From Cyclobacterium plantarum (GTDB lineage Bacteria > Bacteroidota > Bacteroidia > Cytophagales > Cyclobacteriaceae), in NCBI RefSeq assembly GCF_011290685.1, contig NZ_JAANYN010000004.1, positions 62,001 to 126,000 of the forward strand: a stretch of DNA of 64,000 bases. Reading direction: 5' to 3'. The notes beneath the pieces are model-generated. The model saw only the letters and a list, made by a program, of their open reading frames with translations. It searched no databases and was not told the DNA's origin. This document shows positions 45,563-53,338 of this stretch, in pieces. How positions within the stretch are numbered: position 1 is the first letter of the stretch; the number at the start of each line of letters is the position of its first letter. Both the position numbers and the translations under genes were made by a program.

Positions 45563-47254
45563 ATGAAAAATACTATAAAACTAATCGTATTTACAATTGC
45601 GGTGTTAATTGGCAGTTGTACGGACCTTCAGGAGCAGATCCTGGATGAATCTCTAAGTGGTGGGGGGCAGGAAAGTGATCTCGTGCGAGGGGTTGTAGCG
45701 CCGGCCTACGGTATGTTGCCGGAGTTCTACAGGCATACAAGGTATTTTGCCGTGCAGGAAATAACCACCGATGAGGCGATCTTGCCGTATCGTGGTGGAA
45801 GGGACTGGGGCGACAACGGCATCTACCTCGAATTGCACCAGCATACCTGGGGTCCTGTACACAGCAATATCCAGCAATGCTGGGATTACCTCACCGTGAT
45901 GATTTCCAGGACGGTCACGGCAATCAACATACTGACGCCCCTGGTGGAATCCGACCCTGAAGCCAGGGTGTTCCTCGCGGAGGTAAGAGCCCTCAGGGCT
46001 TTTTACAATATGATTGTTCTCGATCTTTGGGGCATCACATTCAAGAAGGATGATGCAGGGGCACTGTCTGAAATTCTCCGTGGAAACGATGCGGTAGAAT
46101 ATATCCGGACTGAATTTGAATCAGTTGTACCAGATCTGAGAACAGATGTTGGCCCCGGAAGACTCACCAAGGGCGGTGTGTATGGCTTGTTGGCCCGCTT
46201 GCATCTGAATGCTGCGGTGTGGCGCGATCCGTATGCTGCCAGCTTTAACTTCACTGAAGCTGATATGATTAAGGTTATTGATTACAGTAACATGGTCATT
46301 AACGATGGCCAATACAGCCTGTCCGCGGAGTTCTTCGCCAATTTTAATAATGATAATCATGACAATCCGGAGCTGGTATTTGCAGTCGATCAGCGACCGG
46401 ATCTGAATGGACACAACCGGATGTCCTATTTCTCCATGTCGGACAATTTTTACGGTAATCCGCTGTTTCCGAGAGGCAATGGTACAGATGGGCCGGGAAT
46501 AACGCCTGACTGGTACCAGTCCTGGGAGCAGGCCTACGGCGATACGGATCCTGCCGAGGCTGATGCCCGGTTCTATTGGGAAAGAATGGTCATCCCGGCC
46601 GATTCTGCCATCGCCGCGGACGATTTTGAGGTCAATCGCGGTATTTATCGTGGATTACAATATGGATTGCAAAATACGGGAAGAAGGTTGCCATTCATCC
46701 AGACAGCTGATGGCAGGTACAAGATAGGGCCGTTGCGCGATTGGCGGCGCGCGGAAGAAAATGCTTTTGTAGATTTTACCGAGGAGATCAACTTCACTGC
46801 GGAGGGCAGCGACTATAATACCGGTTTCAGGGTTGAAAAATATCAGTGGAGCAAGTCTTCAGATGATGGCCGAAACAAAGGAGAAGCCGACCTGGTGATC
46901 CTGCGTCTGGCCGATTGCTACCTGATGCGCGCCGAAGCTAAACTGCGTATGGGCGATACAGGTGGAGCCTTGTCGGATGTCAACCTGGTGCGGGCTTCCC
47001 GGACCGCTAGACCTTCAGTTACGCCGCCACCCCTCACATCGATGGACCTGGATCTCCTTTTCCGCGAGCGTGGCTTTGAATTTTACTGGGAGCATCAGCG
47101 GCGTACGGATATGATCCGTTTCGGTAAGTATGAAGATACCTGGACCGAGAAAACGGACAGCGACGTACAGAAGCGGATATTCCCGATTCCGCAGTCTGCA
47201 ATCGACGGCGCTTCAGCAGCCGAAGGATACCTGGTGCAGAACCCAGGCTACTAA
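45563..47254 (+). CDS. SusD/RagB family substrate-binding lipoprotein (unit 1)
   Basis: A 563-residue surface lipoprotein, with the signal MKNTIKLIVFTIAVLIGSC and lipobox IGSC. The SusD fold is seen in RALRAFYNMIVLDLWG (typical of the TPR-like helices) and at the C-terminus, LLFRERGFEFYWEHQRRTDMIRFG and FPIPQSAIDG. It caps the SusC transporter and captures glycan at the cell surface. I start at ATG 45563; a GTG four codons earlier is unlikely because the lipoprotein signal begins at MKNT. The gene is GC-rich for this window (35 of 60 bases at 46921-46980), like the body of its SusC partner. Confidence 0.95.
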   Translation: MKNTIKLIVFTIAVLIGSCTDLQEQILDESLSGGGQESDLVRGVVAPAYGMLPEFYRHTRYFAVQEITTDEAILPYRGGRDWGDNGIYLELHQHTWGPVHSNIQQCWDYLTVMISRTVTAINILTPLVESDPEARVFLAEVRALRAFYNMIVLDLWGITFKKDDAGALSEILRGNDAVEYIRTEFESVVPDLRTDVGPGRLTKGGVYGLLARLHLNAAVWRDPYAASFNFTEADMIKVIDYSNMVINDGQYSLSAEFFANFNNDNHDNPELVFAVDQRPDLNGHNRMSYFSMSDNFYGNPLFPRGNGTDGPGITPDWYQSWEQAYGDTDPAEADARFYWERMVIPADSAIAADDFEVNRGIYRGLQYGLQNTGRRLPFIQTADGRYKIGPLRDWRRAEENAFVDFTEEINFTAEGSDYNTGFRVEKYQWSKSSDDGRNKGEADLVILRLADCYLMRAEAKLRMGDTGGALSDVNLVRASRTARPSVTPPPLTSMDLDLLFRERGFEFYWEHQRRTDMIRFGKYEDTWTEKTDSDVQKRIFPIPQSAIDGASAAEGYLVQNPGY

Positions 47255-47286
47255 GAAAGCAAGATCCCATGGGATAGACCACAAAC

Positions 47287-47318
47287 AAAAAGGCAGACGG
47301 ATTACCGTCTGCCTTTTT
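47287..47318 (+). terminator. strong intrinsic terminator after susD (unit 1)
   Basis: A perfect 14-bp stem, AAAAAGGCAGACGG (47287-47300) with CCGTCTGCCTTTTT (47305-47318), loop ATTA, 33 bp after the stop. It closes the first Sus unit. Confidence 0.9.
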
Positions 47319-47504
47319 GTTTGCCCTGTATGCAAACCTATCCGGCAGCTCGAGAGAAAGCTGCGCCAGCTGACCGAAACCTAGGCTATACGAAGCCAAT
47401 GCGTTGCTGGCAATGGCAGGATGTGAATGAAGGCTTAGTAAATTCCATGAACACAACGAGAGTGAATCAATTATGACAGACAGTCGGGGTAGTTCGAACC
47501 AAAT

Positions 47505-47781
47505 ATGAAAAGCTGTCTACAAGACGGAATCATATCTCCCTCGCTGACCAACAGTTATCTTGGCAGGTTTGACCAATATATGAAGAGCTTAGGTATACGA
47601 ATTGTCTGGCATGCTGACGACATGCTGCTGTTTGTTCCTTTAGAAAGAGCGATGTGGCGAGGTATACGGCAATAGCCACAACCTATCTCAAAGAATAGCT
47701 TTTGCCCTAAGCCAGAAGAAAACCCGATTGACAAGTATGTACAGGGTGATAACGCCCGTATAAACGGTTCTGGGAGAGGGG
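47505..47781 (+). pseudogene. decayed reverse transcriptase / group II intron remnant
   Basis: From ATG 47505 the frame reads SCLQDGIISPSLTNSYL, then FDQYMKSLGIRIVWHADDML, ending in TAG at 47673. These are reverse transcriptase blocks 4 and 5: QGGIISPLL-like, then the catalytic x-A-D-D motif with both aspartates kept (HADD in place of YADD). Further homologous pieces lie in shifted frames: ARYTAIATTYLKE (about 47660-47695) and LSQKKTRLTSMYR (about 47706-47750), as expected of a group II intron-type enzyme. The 3' part, ACGGTTCTGGGAGAGGGG (47764-47781), resembles the end of a group II intron domain V. The 5' half of the gene is missing and several frameshifts are present, so it is not active. 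Confidence 0.6.
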
Positions 47782-47938
47782 TAAAGATAAAAATTTAAAT
47801 TATTTATCTTTAACAAAATCGATTGACTTTACCGATCGACTTCGGCAAGGCAAAAGAAATTTATTATTTCTTGCAATAGTAATTATAGGGATTTTGGCGT
47901 AAATAAGATAGATATCAACAATCAAATACCTGGAAATT

Positions 47939-49396
47939 ATGGCGGAAAACAGACGCTCATTTTTAACAAAAATCGGTTGGCTGACGGGCGGTTTGATCAC
48001 ACCTGTAAATACGATCCGGGCCAGAGCCCCTTTCAAATTGGGGAATTACCGGGTATATTTCACCAATGGATTTAAAGTAATGGAAGTTTCCCAAAATGAA
48101 GCCATCATTTGGACCCGATTATGCGCCAATGAACAACCCAATCCACTCATCCATCCGAAAGAAAAGCACAAAAGTCAGAATAACGAATACCCCATTGATT
48201 TTAATGAACAAATGCCAGTCAGGGAAATGGATGGTGGAGTGACCGGTTCACCCGGATGGGTACGGGCAATTGTGGAAAACCAGAGAGACAAGCAGGTGTC
48301 TGACTGGCAACAGGCAAGTGGTGAAGGGGATTTTACGGTCAGTTTTCCCTTTACAGGTTTGGAACCCGCTACCGAATATAAGGTGAGATTGGAAGGTAAA
48401 GCAGAAAAAGGTAAAGTCACGGCCCACCAATCCGGATCCTTTAGGACTGCAGGAAGTGAAGCTAGTCCTTCGGAACTTTTGCTCACCACCTCCACCTGCC
48501 AGTACTTCTGGAATCATGATGACAAAGACCGGGGCTTTAAAACCTATGATGCCATGCGTCAATTAAAACCTGATTTTTTTATTCATACCGGAGATTATGT
48601 GTACTACGACCGTATCGGTCCCATGGTGGATAACCTGGAAAAGGCCCGGCACAAATGGCATGCGATGGATGGCTGGCCGTCTTTAAAGGAATTTTATCAG
48701 CATGTACCCATTTATATGCTAAAGGATGATCATGACCTGTTAAAAGATGATGTGTTTCCGGATTCCAATCCTTTGGGGGAGTTTACTTTAGAGCAGGGGC
48801 TTCAAGTATGGCGGGAAAATGTACCTTTAAAAGGTAAACCGTACCGAACCTTCAGGTGGGGTAAGGATTTACAGGTTTGGTTGGTGGAAGGCAGAGAATT
48901 TCGGAGTCCCAGGGAAATCATTGCAGGAGGTGGTAGAACTATTTGGGGGGATGAGCAGAAGCAGTGGTTTACAAGTACCATGAAAGCGTCTGATGCCAGC
49001 TTTAAAATACTATTTTCGCCTACACCAGTGGTAGGGCCCGATAGAGAGAAAAAAATGGACAACCATGCCAATCAGTTGTTCAGCGAGGAAGGAAATTGGT
49101 TGCGGCAGTTTTTGGCGGAAATGAATGGAGTCTTTGTGGTCAATGGGGACAGGCATTGGCAGTATTTTTCGATAGATCAGGAGACCGGACTGAGGGAATT
49201 TGGTGCAGGGCCTGTATCTGATGCACAGTCAGGGGGATGGGCACAGGAGGACAAACGACCCGAACACCAATTTTTGAGGGTAAAGGGAGGATTTTTAGGC
49301 ATTAAGGTTTTCCGTCAAAATGATATTCCAAAAATTGATTTCAGACATTATGATGTAAATGGTAATGAAATGCATCAGGAAGAATTTGAAGCATAG
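47939..49396 (+). CDS. PhoD-like metallophosphatase, Tat-exported
   Basis: A 485-residue secreted phosphatase of the PhoD/alkaline phosphatase D type. It has a twin-arginine-like signal (NRRSFLTKIGW, then a hydrophobic stretch), an N-terminal fibronectin-like domain (about 35-170) and the metallophosphatase core. Metal-binding motifs are FFIHTGDYVYYD, MLKDDHDLLKDD and FVVNGDRHWQYF. The family hydrolyses phosphomonoesters and diesters with calcium and iron. It lies 12 bp before the start-permissive frame of a second PhoD-like gene, so the two are a likely operon. Whether it is a phosphatase or one of the relatives acting on other esters cannot be decided here. Confidence 0.88.
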   Translation: MAENRRSFLTKIGWLTGGLITPVNTIRARAPFKLGNYRVYFTNGFKVMEVSQNEAIIWTRLCANEQPNPLIHPKEKHKSQNNEYPIDFNEQMPVREMDGGVTGSPGWVRAIVENQRDKQVSDWQQASGEGDFTVSFPFTGLEPATEYKVRLEGKAEKGKVTAHQSGSFRTAGSEASPSELLLTTSTCQYFWNHDDKDRGFKTYDAMRQLKPDFFIHTGDYVYYDRIGPMVDNLEKARHKWHAMDGWPSLKEFYQHVPIYMLKDDHDLLKDDVFPDSNPLGEFTLEQGLQVWRENVPLKGKPYRTFRWGKDLQVWLVEGREFRSPREIIAGGGRTIWGDEQKQWFTSTMKASDASFKILFSPTPVVGPDREKKMDNHANQLFSEEGNWLRQFLAEMNGVFVVNGDRHWQYFSIDQETGLREFGAGPVSDAQSGGWAQEDKRPEHQFLRVKGGFLGIKVFRQNDIPKIDFRHYDVNGNEMHQEEFEA

Positions 49397-49552
49397 GGAT
49401 TAATACATTTGAACCTGATCAGGATCCTTGTTAAAAGAAACCAGAAAAAACAGCATCAGCAATTTCTTTGGATCAAGGCAAAAACCTCAAGCCAAGAGGA
49501 TGGCCAGATTCGAATTTACGTCATTTGTTATATTTTAACTTTACCAAGCGTA

Positions 49553-51082
49553 ATGAATACCAGACATTTAAAAACCCAAAAGACCTTGATCAGAAAAACC
49601 ATTTTAACAATAGACCTGTGCTTCACCTGGTTCCTGTTATTGCTCTTGTCCTTTCCATCTCTTGCACAGAATTTTGGAGAACAAGGACATCCCATGAATA
49701 AAAGTACGGATAGCAGGGAAATATTGAAATATTGGAAAACCACTCCCGATGCAGATCAAGCACTGTATGAATCGGCCTATCAAATTTTGTCATCCAACAA
49801 ATATGGTTCCTATGCCGATTTACTGGCCTCCAATTCATTTAAAAACCTGGTGCAACAGCAGGGGCGTAAACTCCTGGCAGGCCCTATGCTGGGCCAGATT
49901 AAAGCCGAAAAGGCAGCTGTATGGGTTAGAACTTTGGAGCCTTCGAAGGTCGAAGTAGAAATAAAGCATGGAGAGGAAAGATTCATCTTTGGCCCCGTAT
50001 ATGCTACTTTTGAAACGGATTTATCTGCCGTAATAAAAGTTGATGGTTTGAAGCCTTCTTCCAGGTACCCCTACAAAATCATTGTCAATGGTGAAGTTAT
50101 TCCTTCGGATGTTGAACAAGTGATCACAACCCTACCAGAATTGGGCAATAGTGAAGAAGTAAAAATTGCTTTTGGCTCCTGCCCCCATCGTTGGGGTTTG
50201 GGCAATCACAAATTATTGGAACAAATCAGGGATAGGGGAAACCATGCCATGTTATTGTTGGGAGATATTGCGGTACAGGACCGAAATGATCATCTGGGTT
50301 TGCACCGGGCCGACTACCTGCTCAGAGATTTTTTACCGGCTTGGCAGGACTTTGCTTCAAAAGTTCCTGTTTATGCTTCCTGGGATGATCATGATTATTT
50401 CGACAATGACAAAGCAGGAATACCTGAAGGTTATTCTGATATAGACCGGGATGGAGTAAGGAAAGTATTTCAACATTCCTGGGTAAACTCTTCCTATGGA
50501 GAGGAATCCAAAAGTCAGGGGATCTTTACCCGGGAAAGAATTGGCCCTTTTGATATTATCATGACGGATAACCGGTTTTACAGGACAGGTCAAAAAGGAT
50601 CATTTTTGGGTAAAAGTCAGATGGACTGGTTGAAGGAGCAATTATTGGACTGTAAAGGACCTTTTATCATCCTATCCTGTGGTACCATGTGGAGCGATTA
50701 TGTGTCCAATGGCAAAGATTCCTGGGGCGTTAATGATCCCGATGGAAGAGAGGAGATTTTTGACTTTATTGAAGATAATGGTATTAGCGGGGTGCTGCTC
50801 ATTTCAGGAGATAGGCACGGAGCTCGTGGGTTTACTATTCCCAGAAAATCCGATTTTGGATTTTTTGAATTTGAGGCCGCAAGTTTAGGAGCAAGAGTTG
50901 GTCCTCCGGCCAAAAATCCGAGCTGGAATACCCAGTTGTATGGCATTGATGGAGAGTTTGCCTTTGGGGAATTTACTTTTCTTCCTTCCAGTGAAGATCC
51001 AGCTGTTGTATTCCGCCTGGTAGGGGAAGATGGTGGCCATATATTTCAAAGAACCATCAAAAAAAGTGAATTGACACCATGA
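49553..51082 (+). CDS. PhoD-like metallophosphatase
   Basis: A 509-residue secreted phosphatase-fold protein. I take the ATG at 49553 because it is followed by a signal peptide (CFTWFLLLLLSFPSLAQ); the frame is open 48 codons further upstream, but that part looks non-coding. The domain order is an N-terminal fibronectin-like module and a PhoD core with the metal motifs AMLLLGDIAVQD, VYASWDDHDYFDND and LLISGDRHGARG. It differs from the preceding protein in having an ordinary Sec signal. The two genes are probably paralogs and lie together between two Sus units, suggesting phosphate release from organic phosphates. Confidence 0.88.
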   Translation: MNTRHLKTQKTLIRKTILTIDLCFTWFLLLLLSFPSLAQNFGEQGHPMNKSTDSREILKYWKTTPDADQALYESAYQILSSNKYGSYADLLASNSFKNLVQQQGRKLLAGPMLGQIKAEKAAVWVRTLEPSKVEVEIKHGEERFIFGPVYATFETDLSAVIKVDGLKPSSRYPYKIIVNGEVIPSDVEQVITTLPELGNSEEVKIAFGSCPHRWGLGNHKLLEQIRDRGNHAMLLLGDIAVQDRNDHLGLHRADYLLRDFLPAWQDFASKVPVYASWDDHDYFDNDKAGIPEGYSDIDRDGVRKVFQHSWVNSSYGEESKSQGIFTRERIGPFDIIMTDNRFYRTGQKGSFLGKSQMDWLKEQLLDCKGPFIILSCGTMWSDYVSNGKDSWGVNDPDGREEIFDFIEDNGISGVLLISGDRHGARGFTIPRKSDFGFFEFEAASLGARVGPPAKNPSWNTQLYGIDGEFAFGEFTFLPSSEDPAVVFRLVGEDGGHIFQRTIKKSELTP

Positions 51083-51175
51083 TCAGTTTATAGATATTTA
51101 AATGAAAATGCTTAAATAATTTGCTTTTTAAGTTAAAATAGAGAACTTCAAGCGGATAAACCCAAATATCATAGC

Positions 51176-51790
51176 ATGCAAATTGTTCCTAAGTTAAATA
51201 CACTACCTCAGGAAACCAGTCCTGAAGAGCTTTGGCTCGGGCTGAAATCCGGAGATAAGCATGCTTTTGAACAACTATATAGAAAGTATGTCAAGGTGCT
51301 TTTTCAACTAGGCACCTCCATAACAGGGGATGCGGAATTCGTGGAGGATTGCATTCAAGAGCTTTTTATTGACCTGTGGAAGTATAAGAATAATATCAAA
51401 CCTACAGACAATGTAAAGTTGTATTTGTTCAGGTCGCTCTCTAATCGAATAAACAAAGAGAAAAAGAAGGCGTTTAAGGGGAACGAAAAGCAGAGGCAAG
51501 CTGCAGCAAACTTTCCCAGTCGGCTTGAGAGCGTAGAAGTAAAAATTGTAAATGCGCAACGGGAAGAAGCCGTACAAAAGAAGTTAGCTAGCATCTTGAA
51601 AAAACTTCCCATTCGGCAAAATGAAGTTATTCAGTATTTGTTTTTTGAGAATCTTTCTTATGAGGAGACTTCCAAATTGATGGGTATCAACCTTCGGTCG
51701 GTTTACACATTAGCTTGGAAAGCACTCTCCACACTTAGAAAGTCCATTATATCAGTAGCGGCTTACCTGATCACCCTACCTCTTTGGTGA
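51176..51790 (+). CDS. ECF RNA polymerase sigma factor (unit 2)
   Basis: A 204-residue ECF sigma factor. Region 2 (about 28-90) has AFEQLYRKYVKVLFQLG and the EDCIQELFIDLWKYK segment; region 4 (about 140-190) has RQNEVIQYLFFENLSYEETSKLM and helix-turn-helix GINLRSVYTLAWKALSTLRK. The C-terminal hydrophobic tail resembles that of the sigma in unit 1. It opens the second sigma-FecR-SusC-SusD-sulfatase series and should be held by the FecR protein encoded 284 bp downstream. Confidence 0.93.
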   Translation: MQIVPKLNTLPQETSPEELWLGLKSGDKHAFEQLYRKYVKVLFQLGTSITGDAEFVEDCIQELFIDLWKYKNNIKPTDNVKLYLFRSLSNRINKEKKKAFKGNEKQRQAAANFPSRLESVEVKIVNAQREEAVQKKLASILKKLPIRQNEVIQYLFFENLSYEETSKLMGINLRSVYTLAWKALSTLRKSIISVAAYLITLPLW

Positions 51791-52074
51791 ATTAGACGTT
51801 GGAATTATTTTTTTCTCATAGGTTGATCCCTGATGGCCATAAAAAATTTAATGAATCTAATATTCAACAGCTTTAATCCGTTTCTGGTTTGTTCTGTTTA
51901 GATCGGTTTACATCCCGATAACCCCTATTCCAGAAAATATCAAAAATAGATGGTGTTAGAAGTTTCCTTTCAGATGAATTGTTGTTTAACTCATCGTTAA
52001 AAAATAAATTTTTATTCTTTTCGGAGGATAACTTCTGGTGTTTCCGGGCTTAAGATAAGTGAAAGGTTTCTTTT

Positions 52075-53181
52075 ATGAGTAAGACCGAATACACAGTTGA
52101 AGATTTTATGCTGGACCCAGAGTTTAAAAAATGGGTCCTGGCACCCGACGAGGAAACCAGAGCCTACTGGGAAGTTTTTTTGGAAAAACACCCGGAAAAA
52201 TATGAAAACATGAAGTTGGCCCGGAGGGCGCTGATAAATTTATCGAGAAACCTTGGTGAAATTAGTGAATCACGCATAGAGGGCATATGGACCGAAATAG
52301 ATACGTTCATTAATGAACCAGAAAAAGAGCAGGCGGAAAGAAGGACCGTCTCTATAAGTTCGGAAAGTACCCTTAGGCGATTTGCAGACAGACAAACAAG
52401 AACAGGTTATAAGGCCAGCTATCAGTTTTATCGGGTGGCCGGTATACTTGTTTTCGCATTTTCACTGGGGATTTTATGCAATTTTCTACTTGAATATCCT
52501 GAAGAAGAATTTGTGGAAGTCCCACTGGTTTATGAAGAGCATTCAGTCCCTCCGGGTGTAAAGTCAACGCTTAGGCTACAGGATGGCTCCAGGGTGATTC
52601 TCAATTCGGGAAGTACGTTGCGGTACGTTAAGAATTTTGAAGCGGACAAGCGGGAGCTGTTTTTAATTGGCGAGGCTTTTTTTGAAGTGGCCAAAGATAG
52701 CTTGAGACCCTTTGTCGTAAAGACAGGACCGGTTTCTACCAAAGCCTTAGGCACTTCCTTTAATATCACCGCGTATCACGATGAGCCACTTGATGTGGCC
52801 TTGCTCACTGGAAAGGTGAACGTGGCGTTGGGTTTTGAGAAATCTCAGGAAATTATCCTAAAGCCGGGCGAGGGATTGAATGTTAGCATAGGTGAGCAGG
52901 CCCATAGTAAGCACCAGATAGAGGAGGAGAAGGTATTGGCATGGACCAGAAAGACCATTCTTTTTGAACAGACGCCCATAGGGGAAGCCATTAGGGTGTT
53001 GGAAAACTGGTACGGAGTTCAAATAGAGGTACTTAATCGTCCCGAAAGAGGCGTACTCCTATCAGGGAAATTTGTAGATCAGACGCTTGAAGGCGTACTG
53101 GAAGGATTGAGTTATTCTGCCCGGTTTAGATTCAAGTTGGATGAGGACCGGGTCACTTTAAAATTTGATATGTCATCTTAA
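52075..53181 (+). CDS. FecR family anti-sigma factor (unit 2)
   Basis: A 368-residue membrane anti-sigma. The cytoplasmic N-terminal part (1-120) is followed by one transmembrane helix (about 123-141, VAGILVFAFSLGILCNFLL) and a periplasmic FecR domain (TLRLQDGSRVILNSGSTLRY, then LIGEAFFEVAKDSLRPFVV). The DUF4974-type end is FEQTPIGEAIRVLENWYGVQI. It should transmit the state of the downstream SusC receptor to the sigma factor. Compared with the unit 1 FecR it has a longer cytoplasmic part. Confidence 0.93.
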   Translation: MSKTEYTVEDFMLDPEFKKWVLAPDEETRAYWEVFLEKHPEKYENMKLARRALINLSRNLGEISESRIEGIWTEIDTFINEPEKEQAERRTVSISSESTLRRFADRQTRTGYKASYQFYRVAGILVFAFSLGILCNFLLEYPEEEFVEVPLVYEEHSVPPGVKSTLRLQDGSRVILNSGSTLRYVKNFEADKRELFLIGEAFFEVAKDSLRPFVVKTGPVSTKALGTSFNITAYHDEPLDVALLTGKVNVALGFEKSQEIILKPGEGLNVSIGEQAHSKHQIEEEKVLAWTRKTILFEQTPIGEAIRVLENWYGVQIEVLNRPERGVLLSGKFVDQTLEGVLEGLSYSARFRFKLDEDRVTLKFDMSS

Positions 53182-53224
53182 AGTTCAAACTGCCTATGTA
53201 AAAAGTCTTTTCCAAATAAAAAGA

Positions 53225-53299
53225 GCCACGGATGTTGCTGCATCCGTGGCATGTTACCCGATTACAGAGACGGCAATCCCTGAGTCGGCAAATGTTTGC
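53225..53299 (+). promoter_or_regulatory. stem-loops in the susC leader (unit 2)
   Basis: A perfect 10-bp stem GCCACGGATG (53225-53234) with CATCCGTGGC (53241-53250) and a 6-base loop TTGCTG, followed by a smaller hairpin GCAAA-TG-TTTGC (53288-53299). No T run follows the big stem. Same geometry (10-bp stem, 6-base loop, second hairpin downstream) as in unit 1, with unrelated stem sequence. Confidence 0.6.
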
Positions 53300-53338
53300 T
53301 TAACCAATTGGCATCGCCTAAACAAACCAATCAAAGAT

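Larger units (their letters stand above)
47255..47938. other. gap between Sus unit 1 and the PhoD genes
   Basis: After the terminator comes about 170 bp (47320-47495) in which I see no recognisable gene, though its composition suggests decayed coding DNA. The reverse transcriptase remnant follows, and then an AT-rich stretch (47785-47938) that should hold the promoter of the first PhoD-like gene. Confidence 0.5.

Noticed and set aside
49409-49552. N-terminal extension of the second PhoD-like protein
   Set aside because: The product is basic and random-looking, and a proper signal peptide begins at 49553.
53165-53338. N-terminal extension of the unit 2 SusC protein overlapping fecR
   Set aside because: It covers the perfect leader hairpin, and a signal peptide start occurs at 53339.
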